A DNA stretch of 64,000 bases from Clavaria fumosa (lineage: Eukaryota; Basidiomycota; Agaricomycetes; Agaricales; Clavariaceae). How positions within the stretch are numbered: position 1 is the stretch's first letter; each line of letters opens with the position of its first letter. A program made the position numbers and the translations under genes. Location of the stretch: assembly GCA_951802425.1 (NCBI GenBank), contig OX637795.1, positions 3,886,501 to 3,950,500 on the forward strand, given 5' to 3'. Of the stretch, positions 22,941-34,050 are shown piece by piece. A model generated the notes under the pieces. The model did no database searches, was not told where the DNA came from, and saw only the letters and a list, made by a program, of their open reading frames with translations.

Positions 22941-24479
22941 ATGCAGAAAGCACCTCCGTCGCTGCCTCAACGGCGCGTGCCGCCGCCACCTCCACCGCGA
23001 AAGAAAGCCAACAATGCCGCGGTCCACGACGCCGAGGCAGAGAGCCAACCACTGACCATCGCCGCTCGGCTCGCGAGTCTCCGCCTCGACCATCTCGAAC
23101 GCGGCGTCGCTAACAAGCCACCACCTGCCCGATCATACAAACCAGAGCAGACGCGACGACCGCCCTCCGTTGGTAATAGAGTCGAGGACGACGAGGTTGA
23201 CGACAACCAAGAGATACCCCATTCTGATTCTCCACATTTGATACCCAATCCCCGTCCCCCCCCACCAATACCCCCTCGCTGGACACGACCGGACTACGTA
23301 GCGGAAGACGACCATGCAGTTCCCGATGTTGCTGCACACACCATCAGTGCTCACAGTGCTAGATCATCTGTCCCGCCCCCTCCACCGAAGCGAAATGTGC
23401 CCTCTGAGCCAGTAGCGGCACCGGATCGGCCACGCGTTGAGCCTCCAGAATCTGACACTCAGGCTTCCCTCCAGGACACAGGGCAATGCCTCAAGTGTCG
23501 CGATTTTTCTCATGTGGATGCGCATGCGGCACTGTTTCCCCGCCAGACCGTCACCTCGCTTCAGACGCTCGCGCTCTCGCTCACGGAACCCTTCTCCGAC
23601 GACACAGACAAAGCACGCGCCATCTTCACTTGGCTCCATCACAACATCGCTTACGATACTCATTCATTCTTCTCAGGCAACCTCCGGGCGGCCACTCCTC
23701 AATCTACGCTAAATTCCGGTGTCGCAGTGTGCGAGGGATACGCAGGTCTATTTAAGCATTTGGCAACCTTCGCTGGCGTCGAGGCCATGACGATCACTGG
23801 GCACGGGAAGGGGTTTGGCTACGCTCCACTTCCCCCAGGTGCTCCTTTACCCGCCCAGGATTCTAATCACGCATGGAACGCCGTCCTCATGGATGGCGAG
23901 TGGCAACTCATCGACGCCTGTTGGGGTGCAGGGGTGCTCGAGGGCAGCACGTTCGTCAAACGGTTCGACGCGACGTGGTTTAGTTCCACGCCAACCGAGT
24001 TTGTCAAGCGACACTTCCCGACTGAACCATGCCACCAGCTCATCGCGGACGAGGACGGCGGGCCTATCTCATGGGAGGCTTACATCCGCGCGCCGGAAGG
24101 CCCGACGCTCTTCTCGGACTTCCACCGGCTGAACCTCCACCCAGATTATCTACAGCCGTCAACGAAATGCGTGCGCGGTGGCACGCGTGTCGCGTTCCAT
24201 GTCTGGAAGTTGTGCGGACACATGTCGACGGCTGATGAGGATAACTACGCGTTGTTCTTGCAGCTGAGTAGCGAGCAGCGGATTCCGTTAGAGCTGAATG
24301 GTGCTGGCGGATGGGGTGTAGAAGTGATGGTCCCCGCGGGATCTGGAGAGGTGTCGATATTATGCGTCACTGTTGTGGACGGTCAGGATGCGCTAGGCTT
24401 AGGCGCGGAGGGCTTTACGCGTGCTATTGGCCGAAAAGGGATGGCCTTTGTGTACTTGGCTCGATGGACCGTTGAATAA
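22941..24479 (+). CDS. Transglutaminase-like domain protein, Cyk3/kyphoscoliosis-peptidase type
   Basis: Intronless, 512 residues. The first 200 residues are proline-rich (PPPPPRKK, PPPIPPRWTRP, PPPPPKRN), typical SH3 ligands, and disordered. The second half is a transglutaminase-like (TGc) domain with all three catalytic positions: Cys in GVAVCEGYAGLF, His in DSNHAWNAV and Asp in WQLIDACWGAG. It begins at the family's LALSLTEPFSDDTDKARAIF helix. In yeast and Schizosaccharomyces, Cyk3 joins an SH3 to this domain and acts in cytokinesis; here no SH3 is encoded. The next gene downstream on the same strand carries an SH3. A cytokinesis or septum role is inferred only. Confidence 0.8.
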   Translation: MQKAPPSLPQRRVPPPPPPRKKANNAAVHDAEAESQPLTIAARLASLRLDHLERGVANKPPPARSYKPEQTRRPPSVGNRVEDDEVDDNQEIPHSDSPHLIPNPRPPPPIPPRWTRPDYVAEDDHAVPDVAAHTISAHSARSSVPPPPPKRNVPSEPVAAPDRPRVEPPESDTQASLQDTGQCLKCRDFSHVDAHAALFPRQTVTSLQTLALSLTEPFSDDTDKARAIFTWLHHNIAYDTHSFFSGNLRAATPQSTLNSGVAVCEGYAGLFKHLATFAGVEAMTITGHGKGFGYAPLPPGAPLPAQDSNHAWNAVLMDGEWQLIDACWGAGVLEGSTFVKRFDATWFSSTPTEFVKRHFPTEPCHQLIADEDGGPISWEAYIRAPEGPTLFSDFHRLNLHPDYLQPSTKCVRGGTRVAFHVWKLCGHMSTADEDNYALFLQLSSEQRIPLELNGAGGWGVEVMVPAGSGEVSILCVTVVDGQDALGLGAEGFTRAIGRKGMAFVYLARWTVE

Positions 24480-24723
24480 GCTGGCGTTGAATGGAAAATT
24501 TGCCCCTATCACGTGTTGACTTGTATTTGTCTCTTCGCCTAAAAGTCACGATTGGATCTGGACCATGCTTTTGCATGAGCAAGGGCGAGGTGCGCTGGTA
24601 GTCCTCTCACCTCAACCATCAGCCACCACTCAGGTCGCTCGTTTGTAAAGGATTTTGGTCTCACGCTGGACTTGTTCTTGATACCCTAATCATCATCGTC
24701 GAGGCTACAACAGCCTCAGGGTC

Positions 24724-27700
24724 ATGTTAGAACCTACAGAACTAGCCAGGTGGACCAGGTTTGCCGTTAAAGGCGGGATTGGGAAATGTACCGCGACACA
24801 AGATTGCGTTGCAGAGCATGCGGAAGATTTGATGTTTCTGAAGGTATGTAAAACTTCTTTCCTCTCTTCTCAGCCTGTCTCACTCGTCGTTCACCCATAG
24901 GATGATGTGATCACGGTGCTGATGCAGGTTCAAGAGGAGGAGGGTGTCTTCCTTGTACGTCTTGACATTTCTTCTCCAGATATTGTAAATGTAACGTCTG
25001 TCCCAGGGATACTGTGAAGGCGTCGTGGGTCGGTTTAACGCCTCACACGTCCATTTTCACTCCAAACTCAAGAAACCAGTTATGACTAAACGCTCTTCCA
25101 CTGTCGCATCAAGACCCTCCTCCTCGAAAAGCACCTCTACCGGCACGCTTTCTGCTGCGTCGCCCGATCTAGAAGCAGAAAGTCGTCACACAGGCGCCTC
25201 TATTACCCGAACCGACATAATCCGGGACGTTCCTTCGATTCCTGTCTCCTCGCAGGCCTCCTTGGGCGATGAATCTCCCGTATCACCTTCGGCAAGCGAT
25301 TCTCTGTCGGCTATCACGACGAGGATGACCACCGCTTCGACTGATTCGGCCGTCTCCGAACCCAATAGATTGGCAGCATTCGACATGTCACGCACGTTGT
25401 CATCTGCGTCTTCTCTCTCCCAGACCTCCCAATCCCCCAGCGATCTCGACTCAATGGTCCCGCCTCTTATGCGTGACCATTCCTCAAGCTCCAGTTTCAC
25501 CGAGTCCTTCCCCATCACTCCGCTGACAGCGTCATCTGGACATACCAGTGCTGCACCCGGCCTGGCGGAGAAAGTAGAAGACGTCGATGTGCCTCCGCAC
25601 GACCCGAATACGCGTGGCTCTGTTATGCCGCCCGGTATTCGCCGGAGTGTGGCCCCCGTAACTGAGCGTGTGCCACCGTCGGGCCCACCAGGCTCACCGC
25701 CTGCGCCGCGGCGTATAGTGCGTCCGAGCAAGTCCGAAAGCGGATCCCTTGCGGACGCCGTGTCACTTGCTCCCTCGGACGGGGAGGTGGGCATCGGCCT
25801 TTCCTTCTTACAGGACTTGCCGAGTGCAACAGACCTGGACGACTGGTCCTCGACGAAAAGCGGACCCAGCGCTCTGCAAGGCGATCGTGTGTCCGAGCCG
25901 CAGGAGAGAAGCCTCACGATCTCCCCGGAGGCGATGGTGGACAACCAGGGTTTAGTCGGGGAGCGAACACCTTCGACATCTACAACGGTGCCTGATCCAC
26001 CAGCGCGATCCACGACGGCGTCCCAGCCTCAGTCGCCCTCCTCGCCGAGCCAGCACTCTGTGTTCACCACAGGCTCCGATTGGGAAGACACGTTTGACAT
26101 ATACGATGACTACCGCTATTCCCGACAGTCCTTCGCATCCAAGATGTCTTCCTCGTCTCTGTCTCCTGTATCAGGACTTGCAATCGGCACCGCTCCAGCA
26201 CCTCCACCTGTCCCATCGGAGATTTGCTCAAGTTCTGACCACAGCCAGTCCAGTGCACCCGCCAAGTGCTCTCCAGCCACTGAACGGCGCACCGCTTTGG
26301 TGCCGATACGCTCCAAGGAGGGATCGACATCCGTGTCTGCGCAACCATCACCGGTGGAATCACTGCAACCCTCCTCGGCTACGCTCTCCGCGTTCGTTGT
26401 CCCTTTGGTCCCACCCCCGCCCTCAGCAGATGCACCACGGCGAAGGCCATACGATCTTTCACTCACCACTTTTATCCCTGATTCCGGTATGTCGCGCGAC
26501 TCACCCACAGTCTTGAACGCAGGCCTTCTGTCGGCCGAGTCACAAGCGACGCCATTAACCCCTATCTCCCCATCACGCATGCTGGATGTTGACAGCCCAA
26601 TAACCTCGCTCTCTGCATTCCCAGTCCCGCCCGGTGTCTTGCGAATGCGTTCCGCCATCACCTTACCCCCAGCCGCGCCTTCACCACCACCGTCCCCCTT
26701 ACCTCCTTCACAAGCCCAGACACTTCCCCAATCTGATCCATCCGAGTTCCGGCGCAGGAGTGTCTTTCTTCCTCACCCCAACGCGCCCAAACCTCCCCCG
26801 ACTTTTGTTGGGCCCCTATACGCACGTAGCCGTCCTGCGCCCCCCACACAGAGCCTGCCGGACCATTCTGCGGTCAGCACGCTCCGGCAGGCTACCGCCG
26901 CAGGGCGTCTCCACCCGGACGGCAGCGCCAAGCCGGTGACGTTGTATGGCCTCTGTGATGTGGACCTGTGTCAGGCGCAGGGTCCCGTGCTTATCCGATT
27001 CGGACTGGAACCGCCTCCCCGGCCCCCGCCGCTGTCCGCGTCGGCTGACTCTCCCGCCCTCGCCACAGCACGCCCCCTGAATCATAAATCGTCGCATTTG
27101 GCGTCTCCACTGAGTCCAATGAGCGCGGAGCCGCAGACCGCGCGGGCGCTGCCGAGGGCTAACTTTTTCCCGCACGTACAAACGTCTAGGCCGAGATCGA
27201 GGTCGTTCTCTGGGTTTGATGCTCGCATGTCATTGGGGGTAGTCTCCGACAAAGGGCAAAGGTACTTTCTATTGCATGACAAGTGACGACATTCTAAGCC
27301 CTTGACTTTCTCCTAGCTCGGGTGGGAGTAGCAAGCTATCGCTGAAGGTTTCTGCAGACACTCCATCGTCCCATTCAGCACCTTCGCGCAAGGTCAGGTT
27401 GAACGAGTCCGAGGACACCCCGTCACGAGACGCTCGAACTCAACTTTCTTCCCCTGCGTCGTTCCTGCACGAGAACCAAGATTTGAAGGGTAGTTTGGGC
27501 TCGTTATCTCCTGCACCAACGTCATCGCCTCGCGTGTCATCGCCGCTTTCGCCATCATCTCCTATTGTGTCTGCTGGGACAAAACCGAACCTATCCAAAC
27601 TCAGGCATGCCTCATCCAGCGTGGCTACACAAAATGAGAAAAAGTGTTCTTTCGCTGCGCAACACAGGGCATCGACAAACCCTCTGCCCGCGGTTCATCA

Positions 27701-29351
27701 AACATACTCGGACGGGAACGGTCGTGGCGTTTCTTCCCCAAACACATCCCAGGCTCCGCCTCTTGAACGCGTATCCGGTGAATCCAACACTCACTCCCCT
27801 GGCTCCGAGTTGGTTGCTCCAGTCGGGCGCGATCGGTCCTTGCGCCAGAAGATGTCATTGCCGTCCATACGCACGAAGAACATGAATCTCCCCGCTCGCC
27901 GAGAAGACATGTCGAGCCTCGCTTCGCCCAGCACCAAGTCCTACGGCACCGATCTGGAGACGGTCCAAGTGAAGGACATGGATTTCGAGCTCATCCGACC
28001 CGTACTGCCGCAGTACTCTTTAAGACGGAGCAGCGAGGACACGCCGGTGTCGCCACGCGATCCCTTTATGGGAAACGACCACACACGACTGGGCGTGGAC
28101 AGTCCAGCTCTTTCGTTGTCATCTGGCGCCAATTCGGGCCCACGCTCGCCCTCTCCAGTGTCGGACTACTCACTGCCGGCGGCCGGCAAAGGCTCGCACA
28201 ACCCGTCCAGTCCTCAGCGGACGTCTATCGAAGCTCACAGGCAACGAGAGCTAAGGTGGATGTCGTTGTTATCGACGGTACCCGCCGCTCAGGCTCGCAA
28301 GAACAAGAAGGTGAAGCGACTTCTGATCGAGGGTGTGCCGTCTTCGGTGCGCTACCTTGTATGGGCGCATCTGGCAGATAGTAAAGCGAAAGGCATGCAA
28401 GGCCTGTATTCGCAACTTGGGAATCGGGGAAGAGTTCCTGCTTCTGGAGAGATTGAGAGAGATGCTGCTAAATGCTTCCAGGATCAGCCGCAACTCCATG
28501 GTGCGCAAGGGCCGGTGGTCGGGCTTCTACAAGCATATCTCGCAATGGTTCCTGACGTTCGATATCGTTTCGGTGCGCTTAAATTTGATGCTCGGTGGAG
28601 GATGCCCCTGATCTTAAATTTGGTTTTTATTCAGGCCTTACTCGTATCGCTGGTAACCTACTTCTTATGTCACCAGAGGAAGATGCCTTTTGGATATTTG
28701 TCTCTCTTATGGACACCCACCTTCGTTCTTATTTTTCGAACCACAGTCTCCAGTTGGACGTCGACGCTTCGTTGTTGATGACAGCTTTGGAGAATAATGA
28801 CCCTGTGCTCGCGAAGAGGATGTTTGTGGACATGGGGTTGTCGACTCTCACCATCTGCCGGCCTTGGTATGTGCACGTGTGTCATTCACTAATGAATTAC
28901 TGACGGAACGGGCTTCCTAGGTTCACTTCGTTATTCACGGAAAGCCTCCCCGTAGGACATTTGCACCGCGTCTGGGATATATTTTTATATGAAGGTACTA
29001 AAGCCTTATCTCCTTTTCTCCTAAACTCACACCTTGCCAACCCTGTAAACAGGTATACCGTTCCTTCTGCGAGTTGGACTGGCCATTTTCGTTTGCATGC
29101 GCCGCTTTTTGCTCGAGTGCCCCGACCGCGATGCCATCTACTCCCAGCTCAGGAGTCCCTCTCCAAGTTCGCTTCCTGCCACAGCAGAGGCTTTTGTCTC
29201 GCTCGTTTATTCCGTAAAACTCAAGGACGATGACATTCGCAAACAACGCGTCAAGATGGAAACACAGCTCAAACGCCAGACCCAGACGCGCCCGCCGCTG
29301 ATCGCGGGGTCGATTGGGCTCGCGACTACCATTTCGTTGCCTAGGAGCTGA
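24724..29351 (+). CDS. SH3-TBC domain protein (Rab-GAP-like)
   Basis: Exons 24724-24843, 24901-24954, 25007-27261, 27317-28572, 28635-28866, 28921-28994 and 29053-29351 give about 1429 residues in frame. The N-terminus is an SH3 domain (HAEDLMFLKDDVITVL, GYCEGVVGRFNASHV). About 900 residues of Ser/Pro-rich disordered sequence follow. The C-terminal TBC domain runs from RQRELRWMSLL through LIEGVPSSVRYLVWAHLA, EEDAFWIFVSLMDTHLR and HRVWDIFLYEG. TBC domains normally stimulate Rab GTPases with an Arg finger (IxxDxxR) and a Gln finger (YxQ). Here the first reads IERDAAK and the second falls in VRYRFGL, so neither finger is standard. A vesicle-traffic or polarity role is family-level inference. Confidence 0.85.
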
Positions 29352-29779
29352 AATTTTCCTTTCTCTTTTATTAACTATTCGTTCTGATTGTTCATCAACT
29401 CGATGGACGTTCCATTCCCTCTGCCCATGCATAGCATTCAGCCATCTACGTGTCTTGCACTCCAATCCGATTTTCCTCTCTTGTTGGGTAAAGCGCTTGC
29501 AGTCACATTGCCACTTGTGTAGCACCAGCCGTTTTTCATTGATACCCCGCACGCACTATACCCCCCTAACGCCTCCATTCTCTTTGATACGTGGAGGGAA
29601 GAATAATGGGAAATTCGAAGTATGCTCTTTGGCGAGTAGTACAGATAGGGATCGTGGTGATATTCACTACGGAGATAGTTTGAGTACATGCGACGTAGCA
29701 TATACATGCAAATCCGGAAAAAAGTTTTTATGTACATGAGATCGAAAAGAAAGAAAAAACAAGGGAAAGCAACGAGTAA
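29352..29779. other. Convergent 3' flanks
   Basis: 3' ends of the SH3-TBC gene (plus) and the AIG1-like gene (minus) face each other here. No supported ORF. Confidence 0.5.
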
Positions 29780-30869
29780 TCAGATAGCTGTCGGAGCCAT
29801 TGGACTTTGTGCCCTATCGACGTTCACCCAGCCATCCTCAAATTTCGACACAGCGGGGGAGGGAGTAGCCCTGGACGAGCGGGAAAGCAGCCGCTCCCGT
29901 ACCACAACGACTCCGCGCACGAAGAGAAAGACGATAATCTCCGCGACGCCGATACCGATAATGTAAGCGGCCAGCTTGGACCCTTGCTTCTTGGGGTCGA
30001 GGAAATTGTAGGCTGTGCAGGGAGAGACGATTAGTTTGACCAGTGACTCTCTCGCTTCGGGAGTGTGTGACGCACGGTAGAAGCCCTGCGTTGCGTGAGT
30101 GATGTAGGCGACCGCCACATAGCAGGCGAGGATGAGGATGAGGAAAACAAGATGCAACCACGGCGAGGGACGGGCGCGAGTGAAGAGGATCTCGAACAAG
30201 GCGAAGACGGAGTTTAGGGCGTGTTGGGAAATGTTCGACCATGCTGCATGTCGTCAAAGGAGTGGATCAGCCCTTTTCTCGGGGACGAGCGGTGGTTACT
30301 CGGATGGACTCACTAGAGAAGCGAGAGGCGAACGTTCGCTTGCTGGCTATCAGTGCCCAGTAGACAATGGTGACGAGGAGCGCTTGCGAAAACGTTGATA
30401 AGAGGACGCAAAAACGTTTGGACAAAACTCACGAAACGTGATGATGGTGGAGTGAAGCAGCACATGCAAAAACTGCAATGCTCTTGGCCAGCTTTGCAAA
30501 GGGTATCCTTGGCCCTTCCTGTTAAAGTAGAAGAATGTCTGGACACTGGCCGCGAAGAGATAGGCGCAGAGGCCGATAAGCGAAAAATGAGTGAAGTATG
30601 AAAAATATCTGCGAAGGGGTGAACCGCTCAGTCAAGCCATTGGACCTCCTTGCACTCTCTCGCAATCGATAACCGCAGAACGAGACTTACGTGTCAACAT
30701 GAGTGACGTTCAACTCCCAAGCCAGGATGAAAACGATGGTGAAAAGAGCGTAGAACGCCATGACCAGGCGGACGATAGCCAGTGGGAGAGCGGACAGCAC
30801 TGGGGAGGTGACGAACGCATGCTGGGGGTCGAAGGGTATCGTCGCCCCGAGCTTGGCGAGGCAGGACAT
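29780..30869 (-). CDS. FAR-17a/AIG1-like multipass membrane hydrolase
   Basis: Five exons, about 240 residues. Start ATG at 30869 (MSCLAKLGATIPFDP). Introns use GTAAGT, GTGAGT, GTGAGT and GTGCGT donors and keep frame; one acceptor is AAG. Six or so hydrophobic segments are visible (LAIVRLVMAFYALFTIVFIL, LVFLILILACYVAVAYI and others). The order YFSYFTHFS, then NISQHALNSVFALFEIL, then YITHATQGFYPYNFLDP mirrors human AIG1/ADTRP, including the Thr and His of the reported threonine-hydrolase pair (T in YFTHF, H in SQHAL). Those enzymes hydrolyse fatty-acid esters of hydroxy fatty acids. The family call rests on motif recall, not an alignment. Confidence 0.6.
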
Positions 30870-31028
30870 CGTCGATGTGCAAGAGTGGGCGATTCTGTTC
30901 CCGTGCTCATTTCCCGGATTGTGGCTGTTGCATCGTATCCAAGTGACCCATACCCATCTTAGTATGTGTCGGTAATTTCCAAGTGCCATATGGAGTATGG
31001 TTCATTATTCAACTATCTACGCTCTCTA

Positions 31029-32443
31029 TCATTGCGATTTGGCTTTCCTCTTCAGCGCACGCACGCTGCTGACTTTTTGGGCTTTATGACTGAACGAGAT
31101 GAAGAAGGACGTGCATCCGACAGCGTGGATGAAATAGTCCAGCAGAGCATGTGCCCAAAATGGGGTTGATGTACCCGGACGGCCACTCCGCGCCGCGCCG
31201 CACGGAAGCCCAATCTTTGACAGCACAGCACGCACGTACGGCCCCGGGAGGGGTCTCATCATGGACTGACGCACTTTGGAGAGTTTGGACACCTGAAATG
31301 GACAAGGTTATTCTTGGGCCACTTGCATTAACAGATGCTCGGCACTCACAACAAAGTAAGCGTTGACGAGTTCGATGGTGATGTTGTGCTGTCTAACCTC
31401 TTCAGCGAGGGCGGCACTAAAGGTCACCAGGAAGGCCTTCGTGGCAGAATAGGTTGTGAGCATAGGAGTGGGAACCGCCCCAGCAAAAGACCCGATGTTC
31501 AGAACCAGGCCTCTCTTCCTGTACTCTTCGTCACTCGACAAAAAAAAAATTACAAGGATGGCTTGCTGACCGCATGATCATTTGCGGAAGAAGCGAGTAT
31601 GTCACGTTGATCGTCCCGTTGATATTAGTCTTTATGATGTCATCTATCTCGCCTTTGGGTGCGTCTACAAAGTACAAGGGCATGTCGTGAGACTTGCCAA
31701 CGTTATTCACTGAAAAGGCTCCAGATAAGACACACAGACAAGATCTCACAATAAGGACATACCAAGCACGCCAACGTCTAAATTAGAGCACATAGACGCA
31801 AGGTCATCGAAAGCCTTTTTATCCGCGGTGAGGAAGTCGATGACGAGAATTTTGACCGACACGTTGCGTCCCTTCGCAATGGCATCTAATATGCATATAT
31901 CATCGTTTGTATGTTGAGCGAGAGGAACGAATGACAGCGCACCAGCCTCTATCCGTGATGCAATGGCGCACAGTTTATCAAAATTCCGAGCGATAAGAAG
32001 CACATTGAATCCAGCTTCGGCCAGCTGAACCGCAAACTCGGCGCCGATACCGTCCGAGGCACCCGTCACCACTGAGCATCATTCGAGGCGCCATTTCTGT
32101 GAGTGACCCATATCTACGTCAGAGAGCATATATACGCACCGGCCCATGCGCCATTCCTGGCTCCGTACTTCTCCAGCTGGAACAAAGCAACATGGAATGT
32201 CAGAAGGGGGAGGGGCGGACATCGAGGTGCAGCACCTTTGTACCAGGAAGGAGGAACGTTTGCGCCAAGACAGAGCAAGCCGTGACAGCGAATCGCGCGA
32301 CCGCCGCAAGACCGATCAGAGCGAAAATTGTTGAGCTCGTCGGATACCATGCTGTCACGGGAAGCATCGTTAGAGGTGCAAAGAGACACACAGAAATTTC
32401 ACAAACCCATCAGGCCCAATGCCTTGTACTTGAGCGCGTCCAT
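31029..32443 (-). CDS. Very-long-chain 3-oxoacyl-CoA reductase
   Basis: Second enzyme of the ER fatty-acid elongase: reduces 3-oxoacyl-CoA to 3-hydroxyacyl-CoA with NADPH. Start MDALKYKALGLM at 32443, joined by a 5' intron to a membrane segment (STIFALIGLAAVARF). Further introns separate LEKYGARNGAWA and VVTGASDGIG. The SDR core is complete: TGASDGIG, NNVGKS, Ser in NIGSFAG, and Tyr/Lys in YSATK. The C-terminal family signature (PGPYVRAVLSKIGLPCGA, GRPGTSTPFW) and a Lys-rich tail ending KRKAKSQ, a possible ER-retrieval signal, close it. The intron after PQMIM has a weak GTCAGC donor but keeps frame. Homologue of yeast Ifa38. Confidence 0.9.
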
Positions 32444-32613
32444 TTAGGTTAGGATGAGCGCGACAGACAAGGGACTAGGTGAGGAAGAAGCTGGGTTCGG
32501 CTTGGGCGTATGATGATTATCTAAGCACACCAACATTGACTTCAGGCTTTAGACGGCATACAATGTATTTATCATGGACATACTACATACTACAGATTAG
32601 CTATCAAACTTCT

Positions 32614-33185
32614 TCAAAACACCAAGTTGGCTCCAAAGCGCACACAAAACAAGATGACGGCAATGGCCAGGATCATGGATTTATGTCCATCCGAAGAGGG
32701 TGGAACCAAGACCACCCCAGCGGCACTTGTTGAAGTAGCCGTCGTCGTAGCGGTGTTGTTTGGGGAATCAAGGCGTCCCCATGACGAAACTGGCGGCCAA
32801 TAATCAGATCCGGTTCGGTCGTCTCTAGAGAACGGGGTGACTTACCGCATCCCAGGACGTCGCTCACTCTCTGTGCCTCCTCACGACATATTTGGGAAAT
32901 ACATGAGGTGAATCTATCATAATCGTTGCTGGACGATTGCAGCACGTTTTTGCATATGCAAGCGGGATCAGTGCTGAATACCCGTGCCGTGTCAGCTTCT
33001 CATTGCGTATGTATTGATGACGCTTACTTGGAACAATCTGTGCCGCCAGGGATATTGCGGTTGTAGCAGAGGACTCCACACGACGGAATCTGGATCCCTG
33101 GATCTGCGGCCCAAGCTGGGGCCAGGGGTGTCTGTGCATTGAAGAACAGTACCACAATGATGAGTAGCTTGGTGGAGGGCCACAT
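32614..33185 (-). CDS. CFEM-domain GPI-anchored protein
   Basis: Three exons (33028-33185, 32846-32973, 32614-32789), 153 residues, all joins GT-AG and in frame. Signal peptide (MWPSTKLLIIVVLFF... APAWA), then an eight-cysteine CFEM domain: IPSCGVLC, GGTDC, TDPACIC, FTSC, SQIC, VLGC. The Asp in NTDPACIC occupies the position that ligates haem iron in Candida CFEM proteins. A Ser/Thr-rich linker (NNTATTTATSTSA) and a hydrophobic tail (SMILAIAVILFCVRFGA) ending three residues before the stop suggest a GPI anchor. Likely a cell-wall or plasma-membrane protein for haem/iron capture or surface adhesion. The exons are too short to show as one ORF. Confidence 0.8.
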
Positions 33186-34050
33186 CATATAATGGAACAG
33201 TGGTACACAACAAGTATGGCTGCGTACAAGGACGTTTTCCAACACTTGCAGATGACATTGGTCCCCTTGACGGTTTCCCAGCACTGCAAGCTGAAGCAGA
33301 ACCAGTATACGACCTCCGGTTGTAAAGGTAAGAGAGACTTGGATCACGTGTGACAACCGATCATATGATCAAATATATTCAGCCTTTCGGCAGTCATAAA
33401 CTGTCAAAGGATTTGGCGAGCTGCGCGCGAGAAAAAAAAAAGAAAAGACAAGACCTGACTCATGTCCCAATCGAACAATGTCTGACTCAATCGAACAATG
33501 TCTCCATGAGGTGTGTCACAACAGGTGATTGTATCATCTGTAGTGTTATCGAGTGATGCCCAAACATGGACATCCATATTTGGGCATAACGCCACTGCAT
33601 CAGTACGTTGGAATAGAGTTCTGTCAGATGCTGTCAGTGGCCACGACTCTTTAGCACTCCCTGCACCTCCCCTCCTCCGTCACCTCTCATCCAATTTGTG
33701 TCAGGTAGTGCAAATCGCGACGTGGGGTTCTGGCAATGGCCCTAAGAAGAGGCAGTTTCAAATTGTGGAAGGTAGTCGAGGGGAAGTGAAAAGCGCTCAT
33801 GCGCGCTTTCTCTTCGCCGCCATCGCCAATCTCCATGCGGTGGCCCTGGGCGTTCATCATACAATGTCCGTACAATGTCCGGTGCCGCCTTTCGGCGCAT
33901 CAATTAGTAGGCATCCGTATGCATTACAATTGTTGCTCTGAGCTATATAAGAAGAGCCTGTATCTCAACCTTCGCCAGACTTGGTAGACTGGCAGCCCGT
34001 CGTATTCCCGTCAAGCGTCAAGATCGAGAACGTTTTTCTGCTCAAGCTTC
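33186..34050. promoter_or_regulatory. Divergent promoter region with TATA box for DUF4436 gene A
   Basis: A TATATAA box at 33944-33950 lies about 100 bases upstream of the ATG at 34051. No supported coding sequence; frames at 33513-33941 show no family resemblance. Confidence 0.5.

Noticed and set aside
33513..33941. 142-residue plus-strand frame
   Set aside because: No ATG start at the given point, no family signal; overlaps the promoter with the TATA box at 33944.
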